Origin: an uncultured Ruminococcus sp.
GTDB lineage: Bacteria > Bacillota > Clostridia > Oscillospirales > Acutalibacteraceae
Direction of reading: 5' to 3'
NCBI GenBank assembly: GCA_902772795.1
Contig: CACYBZ010000445.1
Span: forward strand, 1 to 7,791
DNA: 7,791 bases
Shown: positions 1 to 6,548 of the stretch, piece by piece
Layout of the letters: the number at the start of each line of letters is the position of its first letter
How positions within the stretch are numbered: the first letter of the stretch is position 1
Notes under the pieces: generated by a model
Told to the model about the DNA's origin: nothing
Databases searched by the model: none
What the model saw: only the letters and a program-made list of their open reading frames with translations
Translations under genes and position numbers: made by a program

Positions 1-283
1 ACGCCCCTGACAGGGGTTCGGGGACAGCGTCCCCGACTATTTAAGGGCTTCGCCCTTAAAAATCCCACGGGGGACTCCGTCCCCTCGCCCCCCTGCCGAC
101 TTTTTGAAAAAAGTCGGACAAAAACTTTTATGGCTCACTTCGTTCGGATTGTTTTCCTTACGTCCTCCGAAATTTGCGAATGCAAATTTCGCCTTAAAGT
201 TTCGGTCAAGCCTTTTCAAAGGCTTGTGGGGTCAAGGGGCAAAGCCCCTTGTGGATTTTTCAAGGGCAAAACCCTTGAAAAAT
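1..283. repeat. Hairpin-rich modular intergenic repeat, copy 1 (left edge cut by window)
   Basis: This non-coding stretch is almost wholly made of consecutive perfect or near-perfect inverted repeats. In order the stems are 4-8/12-16, 20-25/29-34, 40-48/52-60 (TTTAAGGGC, loop TTC), 70-75/79-84, 96-104/109-117 (CCGACTTTT), 169-177/182-190 (GAAATTTGC), 207-214/219-226 (CAAGCCTT), 233-240/244-251 (CAAGGGGC, loop AAA) and 255-266/272-283 (ATTTTTCAAGGG). Between stems lies a conserved linker around 131-146 (GGCTCACTTCGTTCGG). The same order of modules recurs at 7574-7791, and a decayed part at 3699-3812, all in the same orientation. No stem is followed by a U-tract on either strand, so these are not canonical terminators. 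I know of no established name for this element; a structured RNA, a MITE-like element or a DNA-structural element are all possible. Confidence 0.85.
255..283. repeat. 12-bp-stem hairpin abutting the stop codon of the membrane protein gene
   Basis: The arms ATTTTTCAAGGG (255-266) and CCCTTGAAAAAT (272-283) are perfectly complementary around a 5-nt loop. On the minus strand the stop codon TGA (285-283) ends on the outermost base of this stem, so any transcript of the membrane protein gene would form the hairpin directly after translation ends. It could protect the 3' end or weaken read-through. The bases after the stem are not U-rich, so a standard intrinsic terminator is not supported. The hairpin is the innermost module of repeat copy 1 and has no obvious equivalent within the visible part of the copy at 7574-7791. 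Confidence 0.6.
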
Positions 284-1824
284 CAGGTGGTAAGATGAAA
301 TTTTGTATTGAGTGTTTCATCAGGCTGAATGGTGACAACAATGGGACGATGAATGACATCGCATTTATACAGGGTGTCAGAAACAATATAGCCAAAAGAA
401 AAAGTAGTATATTCATAAGATACGGTATTGATGGGATAGTTGGTTTCATCAGCGAATCTGGGAACATGAACTGTAACCGTTTTTTGTGCTTTGCGGTCAG
501 CGTCAACGATTTGTGTAACAATATATTCACCGATTTCCTTACAGGTTTTGTAGTCCACATTGTTTGACGAAGTGACGTAATAGTTATGTGAGAAGAATAC
601 GCTGAAACTTACCGCAATATAGAGATAGAGCGGAAGAAATACCGTAAATATGCGGATATTCTGCAATACATACACCAGCATGACGATGAACAGTAAAAGA
701 ATGTACAGCATACAGCCAAACATGACATCTGCACGTAGAAGATAAAACAGAGCCGTTCGGGAAGCAAGCAGTATTTCAAAAACAGAGGTAACAGCCAGAC
801 AGTAGAGAAAACACAGAAAATAGCGGATACAGAGTTTATCCGAAACGCTTTTTTGTTTCCTTTTCACCAGAAAGACAATAGTAGCAAGAACAAATATACC
901 AATAAAGGAAACGATAAACAGTTTGCTCAGATTAGTGCTGAAAAAAGAGAAAAATACTTTTACCGATTCTGTAATGGAACTTTGCCAGGAAGCATCGTTT
1001 ACCATTCTGGAACGACCGCCGTTATACTCAAAGACAAGTGAAATCAGCCAGATAACGAGAGCACAACAATAGAAAAAAGTATATCGTATAGTGGTATAGA
1101 AGCATCTGAAAATCTGTTTTTTGTTTTTAGGGATTTGTCGGATAAAACAGACCAGTATTTTGTAGCTCATAAAAGAAATCAGAATAATGGTCTGGAACAA
1201 ATCTGAAAAAACCGCAAGATATACTGCCAGAACGATTATAGCAACAGCGGTATAATGACGTTTTTTTATGTGACTGTCAACATTAGAGGTCAGAAAGAAA
1301 AACACTAGTCCTGCATTCCAGAGATTGGGAATGGCGTAGTAAAAGTAACAGGTGGTATACGATGCCATGAACATATGCTGATTTTTGAGATCACCTGAGA
1401 TATATCTCAGAAAAACCATGAAATGCAGCAGGAAAAACAGAAACGATACGCTGATAATCTGAAATAAAGACAGACTGTATTTTTTTTTCAGAAACCGCAC
1501 GAAAAGGAAAAAGTAAATCAGAATGAAAACACTGTAAAGAATTCCGTATCCGATAACGGTAGCGTCCATAAAGCCGAGGCGGAAAACGGGCATAAGCACA
1601 TAGGCACAGAAATAAGTACACCAGCTCATCAGTGTTTCGGGTAATATACGACACGGATTCCATTCTTTCCACAGCGGAACAGCCAGCCTGTCATATGACG
1701 CATACAGCCAGTCATCAGAATTGAACAGTACCAACGGGTGGATTTTCAGAAATACCGTCAGCAGGAATCCGAATACCAGCAGAAAATAAAGGGTATACAC
1801 AAGTTTTTCTTTGTATCTGGTCAA
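283..1824 (-). CDS. Polytopic membrane protein, GT-C / DUF6056-like, probably surface polysaccharide-related
   Basis: I predict a 513-residue integral membrane protein with about 11 or 12 hydrophobic segments; the first is near residues 9-26 and the last ends near 411. A polar tail of about 100 residues follows, probably outside the cell. After the first segment comes NSDDW with adjacent acidic residues Asp37-Asp38, then WNPCRILPE (55-63). Acidic residues in the first outer loop followed by a WN-x-R-type block are seen in GT-C glycosyltransferases and DUF6056-like membrane proteins, so a role in glycan transfer or polymerisation is a family-level inference, not shown here. The start chosen is TTG at 1824, because AAGGAG lies 9 nt upstream (1834-1839). 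The in-frame ATG at 1869 (528 residues) has no visible ribosome binding site and sits in a small hairpin (1867-1882). It lies 75 bp behind ilvB with no terminator between, so co-transcription is likely. Sampled stretches are clearly richer in A+T than ilvB. It could also be a Wzy-type polymerase. Confidence 0.85.
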   Translation of the reverse strand: MTRYKEKLVYTLYFLLVFGFLLTVFLKIHPLVLFNSDDWLYASYDRLAVPLWKEWNPCRILPETLMSWCTYFCAYVLMPVFRLGFMDATVIGYGILYSVFILIYFFLFVRFLKKKYSLSLFQIISVSFLFFLLHFMVFLRYISGDLKNQHMFMASYTTCYFYYAIPNLWNAGLVFFFLTSNVDSHIKKRHYTAVAIIVLAVYLAVFSDLFQTIILISFMSYKILVCFIRQIPKNKKQIFRCFYTTIRYTFFYCCALVIWLISLVFEYNGGRSRMVNDASWQSSITESVKVFFSFFSTNLSKLFIVSFIGIFVLATIVFLVKRKQKSVSDKLCIRYFLCFLYCLAVTSVFEILLASRTALFYLLRADVMFGCMLYILLLFIVMLVYVLQNIRIFTVFLPLYLYIAVSFSVFFSHNYYVTSSNNVDYKTCKEIGEYIVTQIVDADRKAQKTVTVHVPRFADETNYPINTVSYEYTTFSFGYIVSDTLYKCDVIHRPIVVTIQPDETLNTKFHLTT

Positions 1825-1833
1825 AAAAACACG

Positions 1834-1839
1834 CTCCTT
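1834..1839 (-). promoter_or_regulatory. Ribosome binding site that decides the TTG start of the membrane protein
   Basis: The minus strand reads AAGGAG, nine bases before an in-frame TTG at 1822-1824. This is near-ideal spacing, whereas no Shine-Dalgarno sequence precedes the upstream ATG at 1869. The site would lie inside the coding region if the ATG were used. Confidence 0.65.
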
Positions 1840-1899
1840 AATTCTGACAACACAAAAGGAAATATTCATCTGAAAACAGATGTGATATTGCCGTCAGGC

Positions 1900-3570
1900 T
1901 TATTTCAGACTCAGAATGATATCGTCCACATCTTTACCCGGGGGAATCATGGGAAGAACATTGGCATCGGGAGAAATACGGAAGTCAATCAGGACAGGGG
2001 CATTCAGATTGACCGCCTTTTCCAGTGTCGGCTGAATGTCTTCGGAACGGGAAACGGAAAATCCGTCAATACCGAACGCCTTGGCAACGGCAACAAAATC
2101 GGTGGCACGGTGGGGGTCGGTGGAGGAAAAACGTCTGCCATAGAATAATTTCTGCCACTGTCTGACCATACCGAGAACACGGTTATTGAACACCATGACA
2201 ATAACGGGAATATGATAACTTTTCAGTGTGACCAGTTCATTAAGATTCATATGGAAACTGCCGTCACCCGTCACAAGAAAGACTTTCTTGTCGGGATTGC
2301 CCATATAGGCACCGATAGCGGCACCCATGCCGTAACCCATTGTACCAAGACCGCCCGAAGTCAGAAACGTTCTGGGCTGTCTGAACTTACATTCCTGAGC
2401 TACCCACATCTGATGCTGTCCGACATCGGTAACGACAATGTCATCATCATTCCGCAGATTTTCCACAGCTCTTAAAATTTCCTGCGGGGTGATATAACCT
2501 TCTTCTTTCATTTCGGTGACGGTTTTGAATTCATTCAGTTTTGTTTTCCACGGTTCGTGATTCTGCTGGGAAAGTTTTCTGTTAAGGGCAACAAGAACAG
2601 GCTTGACATCGCCCAGGATACTTTTATCTACGGTGACGTTTTTATTGATTTCTTTTTTGTCGATATCAATCTGAATGATGGTAGCCTTTGCACCGAATTT
2701 TTTGGTATCGCCTGCCACTCTGTCGGAGAATCTTGCTCCTGCCACAAAAATTAGGTCAGCCTCTTTTATTGCCATGCCTGTTTCAATAACACCGTGCATA
2801 CCGATATTTCCTGCAAACAGGGGGTGGTCGCCCGGAATACAGCCCATGCCCATCAGGGAACAGCATACAGGAGCATCAAGCAGTTCGGCAAATCTGGTGA
2901 GTTCTTTTGAAGAGTCACTCAGAATGACACCACCGCCTGCATAAATCGCAGGACGTTCACTTTTTTGCAATAAAGCCACAATTTCATCAATCTGATTTTC
3001 ATCGACTTCGGAACATTCTGAGGTTTCTTCCTGACGGGTAATGACTTCTTTGACGTAATCTGTTTTCAGAACGGTAATATCTTTGGGTACGTCGATTAAT
3101 ACAGGGCCTTTTCTGCCCGATTCAGCGATACGGAACGCTTTTCGGATAGTGGGGGCGAGTTCTTCCATAGAAGATATCTGAAAACTGGCTTTGGTAATCG
3201 GTTTGACGATGTTGGCAATATCGACTTCCTGAAAGCTTGACTTGCCGAGTAATGCTCTGCCGACGTTGCCTGTAATAGCGACAAGAGGAATACTGTCCAT
3301 AGAGGCTGTAGCGATACCGGTTACCAGATTGGTTGCCCCGGGGCCTGATGTGGCAATTACCACGCCTGTTTTTCCTGTTACTCTGGCATAGCCGTCAGCG
3401 GCATGGGAAGCGCCCTGTTCATGAGCTGTCATAACGTGTTTGATTTTGTCACTGTACTTGTAAAGTGCGTCATAAATTTCCAGAACAGCTCCGCCCGGAT
3501 AGCCGAATACGGTATCAACTCCTTGTTCCAGCAGACATTCTGCAATAATCTCTGAACCCTTTAATTCCAT
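1900..3570 (-). CDS. ilvB: Acetolactate synthase (acetohydroxyacid synthase) large catalytic subunit
   Basis: This 556-residue cytoplasmic enzyme uses ThDP and FAD to condense two pyruvates to acetolactate, or pyruvate with 2-oxobutyrate to acetohydroxybutyrate, the first shared step of valine, leucine and isoleucine synthesis. Visible are the catalytic Glu51 in TAHEQGASHAADGYAR (48-63), GPVLIDVPKDI (155-165), the central FAD domain with AGGGV (211-215), GMHG (257-260) and GARFSDR (278-284), and the ThDP-Mg motif from GDG (435-437) to NN (462-463). MVRQWQ with Trp472 is typical of the anabolic, FAD-dependent form and argues against catabolic AlsS. Length is normal for the family. The ATG start has AAAGGA 11 nt upstream (3582-3587). 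It has its own promoter (3634-3662) and a leader of only about 57 nt. No ilvN/ilvH regulatory subunit gene adjoins it; the next gene encodes a membrane protein. Confidence 0.96.
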   Translation of the reverse strand: MELKGSEIIAECLLEQGVDTVFGYPGGAVLEIYDALYKYSDKIKHVMTAHEQGASHAADGYARVTGKTGVVIATSGPGATNLVTGIATASMDSIPLVAITGNVGRALLGKSSFQEVDIANIVKPITKASFQISSMEELAPTIRKAFRIAESGRKGPVLIDVPKDITVLKTDYVKEVITRQEETSECSEVDENQIDEIVALLQKSERPAIYAGGGVILSDSSKELTRFAELLDAPVCCSLMGMGCIPGDHPLFAGNIGMHGVIETGMAIKEADLIFVAGARFSDRVAGDTKKFGAKATIIQIDIDKKEINKNVTVDKSILGDVKPVLVALNRKLSQQNHEPWKTKLNEFKTVTEMKEEGYITPQEILRAVENLRNDDDIVVTDVGQHQMWVAQECKFRQPRTFLTSGGLGTMGYGMGAAIGAYMGNPDKKVFLVTGDGSFHMNLNELVTLKSYHIPVIVMVFNNRVLGMVRQWQKLFYGRRFSSTDPHRATDFVAVAKAFGIDGFSVSRSEDIQPTLEKAVNLNAPVLIDFRISPDANVLPMIPPGKDVDDIILSLK

Positions 3571-3581
3571 ATTTAAACAAA

Positions 3582-3587
3582 TCCTTT
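3582..3587 (-). promoter_or_regulatory. ilvB ribosome binding site
   Basis: The minus strand reads AAAGGA with 11 nt to the ATG. This is slightly long spacing, but the same spacing precedes rfbB (AAGGA at 6476-6480), so it seems acceptable in this genome. No competing start is nearby. Confidence 0.6.
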
Positions 3588-3622
3588 CCCATATAGAAAT
3601 CTTGCTTTACACAATAAAAATC

Positions 3623-3640
3623 ATACAAATCAAATTGTAT
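3623..3640. promoter_or_regulatory. Inverted repeat over the ilvB -10 and start site, candidate operator
   Basis: ATACAA (3623-3628) and TTGTAT (3635-3640) form a perfect 6-bp inverted repeat around a 6-bp spacer. It covers the whole -10 element and the expected transcription start near 3627. Such a position is typical of a repressor operator, and control of a branched-chain amino acid gene would make sense. The regulator is unknown, and an AT-rich promoter can produce such symmetry by chance. Confidence 0.35.
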
Positions 3641-3662
3641 ACGTTTCGGCTATATTTGTCAA
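3634..3662 (-). promoter_or_regulatory. Sigma-A promoter of ilvB
   Basis: On the minus strand the -35 is a perfect TTGACA (3662-3657) and the -10 is TACAAT (3639-3634), separated by exactly 17 bp. The expected start is about 7 nt further on, near 3627, giving a leader of about 57 nt. That is too short for a T-box or other amino-acid riboswitch, so control is more likely at initiation. The promoter lies well past the rfbC terminator, making ilvB a separate transcription unit. Confidence 0.85.
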
Positions 3663-3698
3663 GTTAATGGTAAAAACGTCAACGATTTTATTTTGGAA

Positions 3699-3812
3699 TT
3701 TAAGGACTCTGCGCTTAAAAATCCCACAAGGGGACGCTGTACCCCTTGACCTCTGCCCACTTCTGAAAAAGCGGGGCAAAACGTTTCATGGCTCACCTTG
3801 TTCGTGGGCGGG
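3699..3812. repeat. Decayed and shortened copy 2 of the modular hairpin repeat
   Basis: This stretch aligns with about 40-155 of copy 1 in the same orientation. Shared blocks are TTTAAGG, CTTAAAAATCCCAC, the GGGGAC/CCCC hairpin, a GAAAAAG loop region and ATGGCTCAC-x-T-x-GTTCG. Several stems are damaged: the first keeps only TTTAAG/CTTAAA, and CCCACTT/AAGCGGG (3757-3776 region) has one mismatch. One stem is still perfect and even longer than in copy 1, CAAGGGG (3727-3733) with CCCCTTG (3742-3748). The right-hand modules seen at 169-283 in copy 1 are missing. It fills most of the gene-free interval between rfbC and ilvB, between the terminator of one and the promoter of the other. Confidence 0.75.
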
Positions 3813-3839
3813 GTTTACCGTCAGGTTCTGGTAACCATA

Positions 3840-3877
3840 AAATAAAGCCAAGTCCGAGGGGGAACTTGGCTTTATTT
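3840..3877 (-). terminator. Intrinsic terminator of the rfbABDC operon
   Basis: The arms AAATAAAGCCAAGT (3840-3853) and ACTTGGCTTTATTT (3864-3877) are perfectly complementary over 14 bp with a 10-nt loop. On the minus strand it begins 13 nt after the rfbC stop codon and the 3' arm ends in a U-rich run (CUUUAUUUUAUGG), with a matching A-rich run on the 5' side. This is a standard rho-independent terminator. A second, imperfect inverted repeat (3812-3819/3830-3836, GGTTTACC/GGTAACC) follows it and may reinforce it. Confidence 0.9.
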
Positions 3878-3890
3878 GGTGTGAAAAAGG

Positions 3891-4493
3891 TCAGAATTTA
3901 AATACGTCTTTCAATAAGGAATTCTGTTTGTCTTTGTCACTGAGATTAAGGGGGGTACCGTCTGTAAGGGTATAGCCTTTTCCGTCGGAAGTACCCTGAT
4001 ATTCGCCGACAACTTCAGGCCACACGATACCGATGTCAGGGTCATTCCATGCCAGACCGCCTTCATCGCCGGGGTGATAGAAATCTGTCACCTTGTAACA
4101 GAACTCAGCCTGTTCGCTCAGTACAAGAAATCCGTGGGCAAAACCCTCAGGAATGTATAATTGTCTGTTGTTTTCTGCGGTCAGTTCCACACCGAACCAT
4201 TTGCCGTAGGTGGCACTTTGCTGACGTAAATCCACTGCAACATCAAAAACACGACCTTTGATGACTCTCACCAGTTTTCCCTGCGGAAAGTGTTTCTGAA
4301 AATGCAGTCCACGCAGTACGCCCTTGACCGACATGGACTGATTATCCTGCACAAATTCCATATTCATGCCGAATTCCGCCAGATCTTTTTTATTGTAGGT
4401 TTCCATAAAATAGCCACGGTTATCGCCGTGTACGGTAGGTTCGATAATACAGACACCTTCAAGCGGTGTTTTTGTCACTTTAATTTGTCCCAT
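3891..4493 (-). CDS. rfbC: dTDP-4-dehydrorhamnose 3,5-epimerase (RmlC)
   Basis: This is the third step of dTDP-L-rhamnose synthesis: it epimerises C3 and C5 of dTDP-4-keto-6-deoxy-D-glucose, as a cytoplasmic cupin dimer in the family. The 200-residue product shows DNRGYF (24-29), QDNQSMS (49-55), RGLHFQ with the catalytic His64 (61-66), the cupin block IPEGFAHGF (114-122), FCYKVTDFY with the conserved Tyr133 (131-139), and WNDPDIGIVWP (149-159). The start chosen is ATG at 4493, since AAAGGG (4504-4509) is 10 nt upstream. A GTG three codons earlier at 4502 is only 1 nt from that site, so it is unlikely. The ribosome binding site overlaps the rfbD stop, indicating tight coupling at the end of the operon. 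The C-terminal ~40 residues beyond the core are slightly long but within the family's range. Confidence 0.96.
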   Translation of the reverse strand: MGQIKVTKTPLEGVCIIEPTVHGDNRGYFMETYNKKDLAEFGMNMEFVQDNQSMSVKGVLRGLHFQKHFPQGKLVRVIKGRVFDVAVDLRQQSATYGKWFGVELTAENNRQLYIPEGFAHGFLVLSEQAEFCYKVTDFYHPGDEGGLAWNDPDIGIVWPEVVGEYQGTSDGKGYTLTDGTPLNLSDKDKQNSLLKDVFKF

Positions 4494-4503
4494 AGTCGGC
4501 ACA

Positions 4504-4509
4504 CCCTTT
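4504..4509 (-). promoter_or_regulatory. Ribosome binding site that decides the ATG start of rfbC
   Basis: The minus strand reads AAAGGG, sharing its first base with the last base of the rfbD stop codon (TGA, 4511-4509). It is 10 nt from ATG 4493 but only 1 nt from the alternative GTG at 4502. This favours the ATG and suggests translational coupling with rfbD. Confidence 0.65.
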
Positions 4510-5423
4510 CAGTAATGAATTTCTTTCAGATAACGGCTGACGGCATCTTTCCAGTCAGGCAACGCCAGAAAGCCGTTTTCAGCGAGTTTGCTTTTGTCAA
4601 GACGGCTGTTTTTCGGACGTCTGGCTTTGGCAAGTCCGTATTCTTCTGTGGTAACAGGGATAACTTTCGTGTGATAATTTGCCTGACGGTAAATTTCGCA
4701 GGTAAAATCGTACCAGCTGATATATCCGCCTTCAGTGGTGGCATGATAATAGCCGTAGCGGTCGCTGGCACACATGGCAATGAGCAGTTTTGCCAGGTCA
4801 AACGTATAGGTAGGAGTTCCGATCTGGTCGTTGACGACCTTTACCGTATCGAATTTTTTACCGACATTCAGCATGGTTCTGATGAAGTTCTTACCGTTGA
4901 CACCGAATACCCACGCAATTCTGACAATGAAATAACGGTTCAGCAATGTACTAACAGCAAGTTCGCCTTGTAGTTTGCTGTCGCCATAAACGTTCTGCGG
5001 TGCGAAAGTCCTGTCATCTGCCTGCCACGGTTGTGTGCCTGTGCCGTCAAAGACGTAATCTGTACTGATATATATCATTTTGGCATGGATTTCTTTACAG
5101 ATACGGGCAATATTTTCTGTGCCGTGATAGTTGACATCATATACTGTCTGCCGATAAGGCTCCTCTTCAGCGAGGTCAACGGCTGTCCACGCTGAACAGT
5201 GAACGACAACATCAGGGCAGATATGTCGCAGTGTATCCGCCACGGTGGCAGAGTCGGTGATATCCATTCTGACATATGGGGCAGTAGCAACAGCGGAATT
5301 TTTTTCATTGCCGTTGTAACTGTCGGTAATGTCACTGCCGATGACTTCATGACCACACCTGACTGCCTCGTTGACAACGTCATGTCCAAGCTGTCCGTTG
5401 ACACCTGTTACAAAAATTTTCAT
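4509..5423 (-). CDS. rfbD: dTDP-4-dehydrorhamnose reductase (RmlD)
   Basis: This is the last step of dTDP-L-rhamnose synthesis, the NAD(P)H-dependent reduction of dTDP-4-keto-L-rhamnose. The 304-residue protein is an extended short-chain dehydrogenase. It has the nucleotide-binding GVNGQLG (7-13), HCSAWTAVD (75-83), STDYVFDG (120-127), the catalytic pair Tyr146 and Lys150 in VYGDSK (145-150), and a C-terminal RRPKNSRLD substrate-binding segment typical of RmlD. Length is normal for the family. Its ATG follows AAGGAG (5430-5435) by 6 nt, one of the best ribosome binding sites in the window. It starts 21 bp after rfbB and is followed by the rfbC ribosome binding site, which overlaps its stop. 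Confidence 0.96.
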   Translation of the reverse strand: MKIFVTGVNGQLGHDVVNEAVRCGHEVIGSDITDSYNGNEKNSAVATAPYVRMDITDSATVADTLRHICPDVVVHCSAWTAVDLAEEEPYRQTVYDVNYHGTENIARICKEIHAKMIYISTDYVFDGTGTQPWQADDRTFAPQNVYGDSKLQGELAVSTLLNRYFIVRIAWVFGVNGKNFIRTMLNVGKKFDTVKVVNDQIGTPTYTFDLAKLLIAMCASDRYGYYHATTEGGYISWYDFTCEIYRQANYHTKVIPVTTEEYGLAKARRPKNSRLDKSKLAENGFLALPDWKDAVSRYLKEIHY

Positions 5424-5444
5424 GATTTGCTCCTTCAGAATTGT

Positions 5445-6464
5445 TCAGCGATTGCTGTACATTTTTTCGTAGTAGTTGCGGTACTCTCCACTGATGATGT
5501 CTTCCCACCATTTGCGGTTTTCAAGATACCAGCGGATCGTTTTTTGAATACCGTCCTCAAATTTTGTTTCGGGAAGCCAGCCGAGTTCCTGATGGATTTT
5601 TGTGGGGTCGATGGCATAACGCATATCGTGTCCCTTGCGGTCCTTGACGAAAGTAATCAGCGATTCACTTTTGCCGAGTTTCCTGCAGATGAGTTTCACG
5701 ATATCAATATTACGCATTTCGTTGTGTCCGCCGACGTTGTAGATTTCACCGACTTTGCCGTTGTGGATAATCAGGTCAATAGCTTTGCAATGGTCTTCGA
5801 CATAAAGCCAGTCCCTGACGTTGATACCTTCACCATAGACGGGTAAAGGTTTGTCATTGAGGGCGTTGGCAATCATCAGAGGAATCAGTTTTTCGGGGAA
5901 ATGATAAGGACCGTAATTGTTGGAACAACGGGAAATCGTTACAGGCAGACCATAGGTGCGGTAATAGGCAAGCACAAGAAGATCTGCTCCTGCTTTGGAA
6001 CTGCTGTACGGGGAACTGGTATGTAATGGTGTGGTTTCCGTAAAGAACAGGTCAGGACGGTCAAGCGGTAAATCGCCGTAGACCTCATCGGTAGATACCT
6101 GATGATATCGCTGGATACCGTATTTCCGACAAGTATCCATTAAGACAGCTGTGCCAATGATATTGGTCTGCAGGAAAATTTCAGGCGTTTCGATGGAACG
6201 GTCAACATGACTTTCCGCCGCAAAATTCACTACAATATCAGGTTTTTCTTCTTCAAAGAGTGTTTCCACTGCCTTGCGGTCACAGATATCTGCTTTCACA
6301 AAGCGGAAATGTGCATTATTCATAACGCTTTTCAGTGTGGAAAGATTTCCGGCATAGGTAAGTTTATCCAGACAGATTATACGGTAATCGGGGTACTTTC
6401 TGAGCAGATGGAAAATAAAATTCGACCCGATAAACCCTGCACCGCCTGTTACAATAATGTTCAT
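5445..6464 (-). CDS. rfbB: dTDP-glucose 4,6-dehydratase (RmlB)
   Basis: This is the second step of dTDP-L-rhamnose synthesis: an NAD+-dependent conversion of dTDP-glucose to dTDP-4-keto-6-deoxyglucose. The 339-residue extended SDR protein has GGAGFIG for NAD+ binding (7-13), NFAAESHVDRSI (80-91), the catalytic Thr125-Asp126-Glu127 in STDEVYG (124-130), and the Tyr153/Lys157 pair in PYSSSK (152-157). SNNYGPYHFPEKLIP follows, as expected for RmlB rather than UDP-glucose 4-epimerase. The catalytic Thr-Asp-Glu triad is the decisive feature for dehydratase activity. The start is ATG 6464 with AAGGA 11 nt upstream (6476-6480). It is 84 bp behind rfbA; that gap shows no terminator or convincing promoter, so it is read as the second gene of the operon. 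Confidence 0.97.
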   Translation of the reverse strand: MNIIVTGGAGFIGSNFIFHLLRKYPDYRIICLDKLTYAGNLSTLKSVMNNAHFRFVKADICDRKAVETLFEEEKPDIVVNFAAESHVDRSIETPEIFLQTNIIGTAVLMDTCRKYGIQRYHQVSTDEVYGDLPLDRPDLFFTETTPLHTSSPYSSSKAGADLLVLAYYRTYGLPVTISRCSNNYGPYHFPEKLIPLMIANALNDKPLPVYGEGINVRDWLYVEDHCKAIDLIIHNGKVGEIYNVGGHNEMRNIDIVKLICRKLGKSESLITFVKDRKGHDMRYAIDPTKIHQELGWLPETKFEDGIQKTIRWYLENRKWWEDIISGEYRNYYEKMYSNR

Positions 6465-6548
6465 ACAATAAAAAATCCTTTCTTTGCGTATAGTCAGAAG
6501 GCAAGAACTGACAGGAACAGAGAGTTTCCGAAATATTCCCGATTTTGG

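Noticed and set aside
1..283. CRISPR array or insertion sequence
   Set aside because: The repeats are hairpin modules of varying sequence with no regular repeat-spacer spacing, and there is no transposase gene or defined terminal repeat pair in the window.
130..567. Open reading frame of 145 codons on the plus strand
   Set aside because: It runs through the hairpin repeat and then antisense to the membrane protein gene, with no ribosome binding site or recognisable domain.
3256..3270. GNVGR in IlvB at the site where many enzymes have a proline or serine, as possible inhibitor resistance
   Set aside because: Variation at this site seems common in clostridial enzymes as far as I recall, so it carries no special signal here.
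3571..3660. T-box or other riboswitch leader before ilvB
   Set aside because: The promoter places the transcript start only about 57 nt before the ATG, too short for a T-box, and no T-box-like terminator/antiterminator is seen.
3891..4502. GTG start for rfbC three codons upstream of the ATG
   Set aside because: It would be 1 nt from the only ribosome binding site, whereas the ATG at 4493 has 10-nt spacing.
4290..4973. Open reading frame of 227 codons on the plus strand
   Set aside because: It is antisense to rfbC and rfbD, both solid family members; it has no recognisable motif and is a shadow of their codon pattern.
6465..6548. Terminator or separate promoter between rfbA and rfbB
   Set aside because: The 84-bp gap shows only 4-bp symmetries and no U-tract, and no -35/-10 pair of convincing quality.
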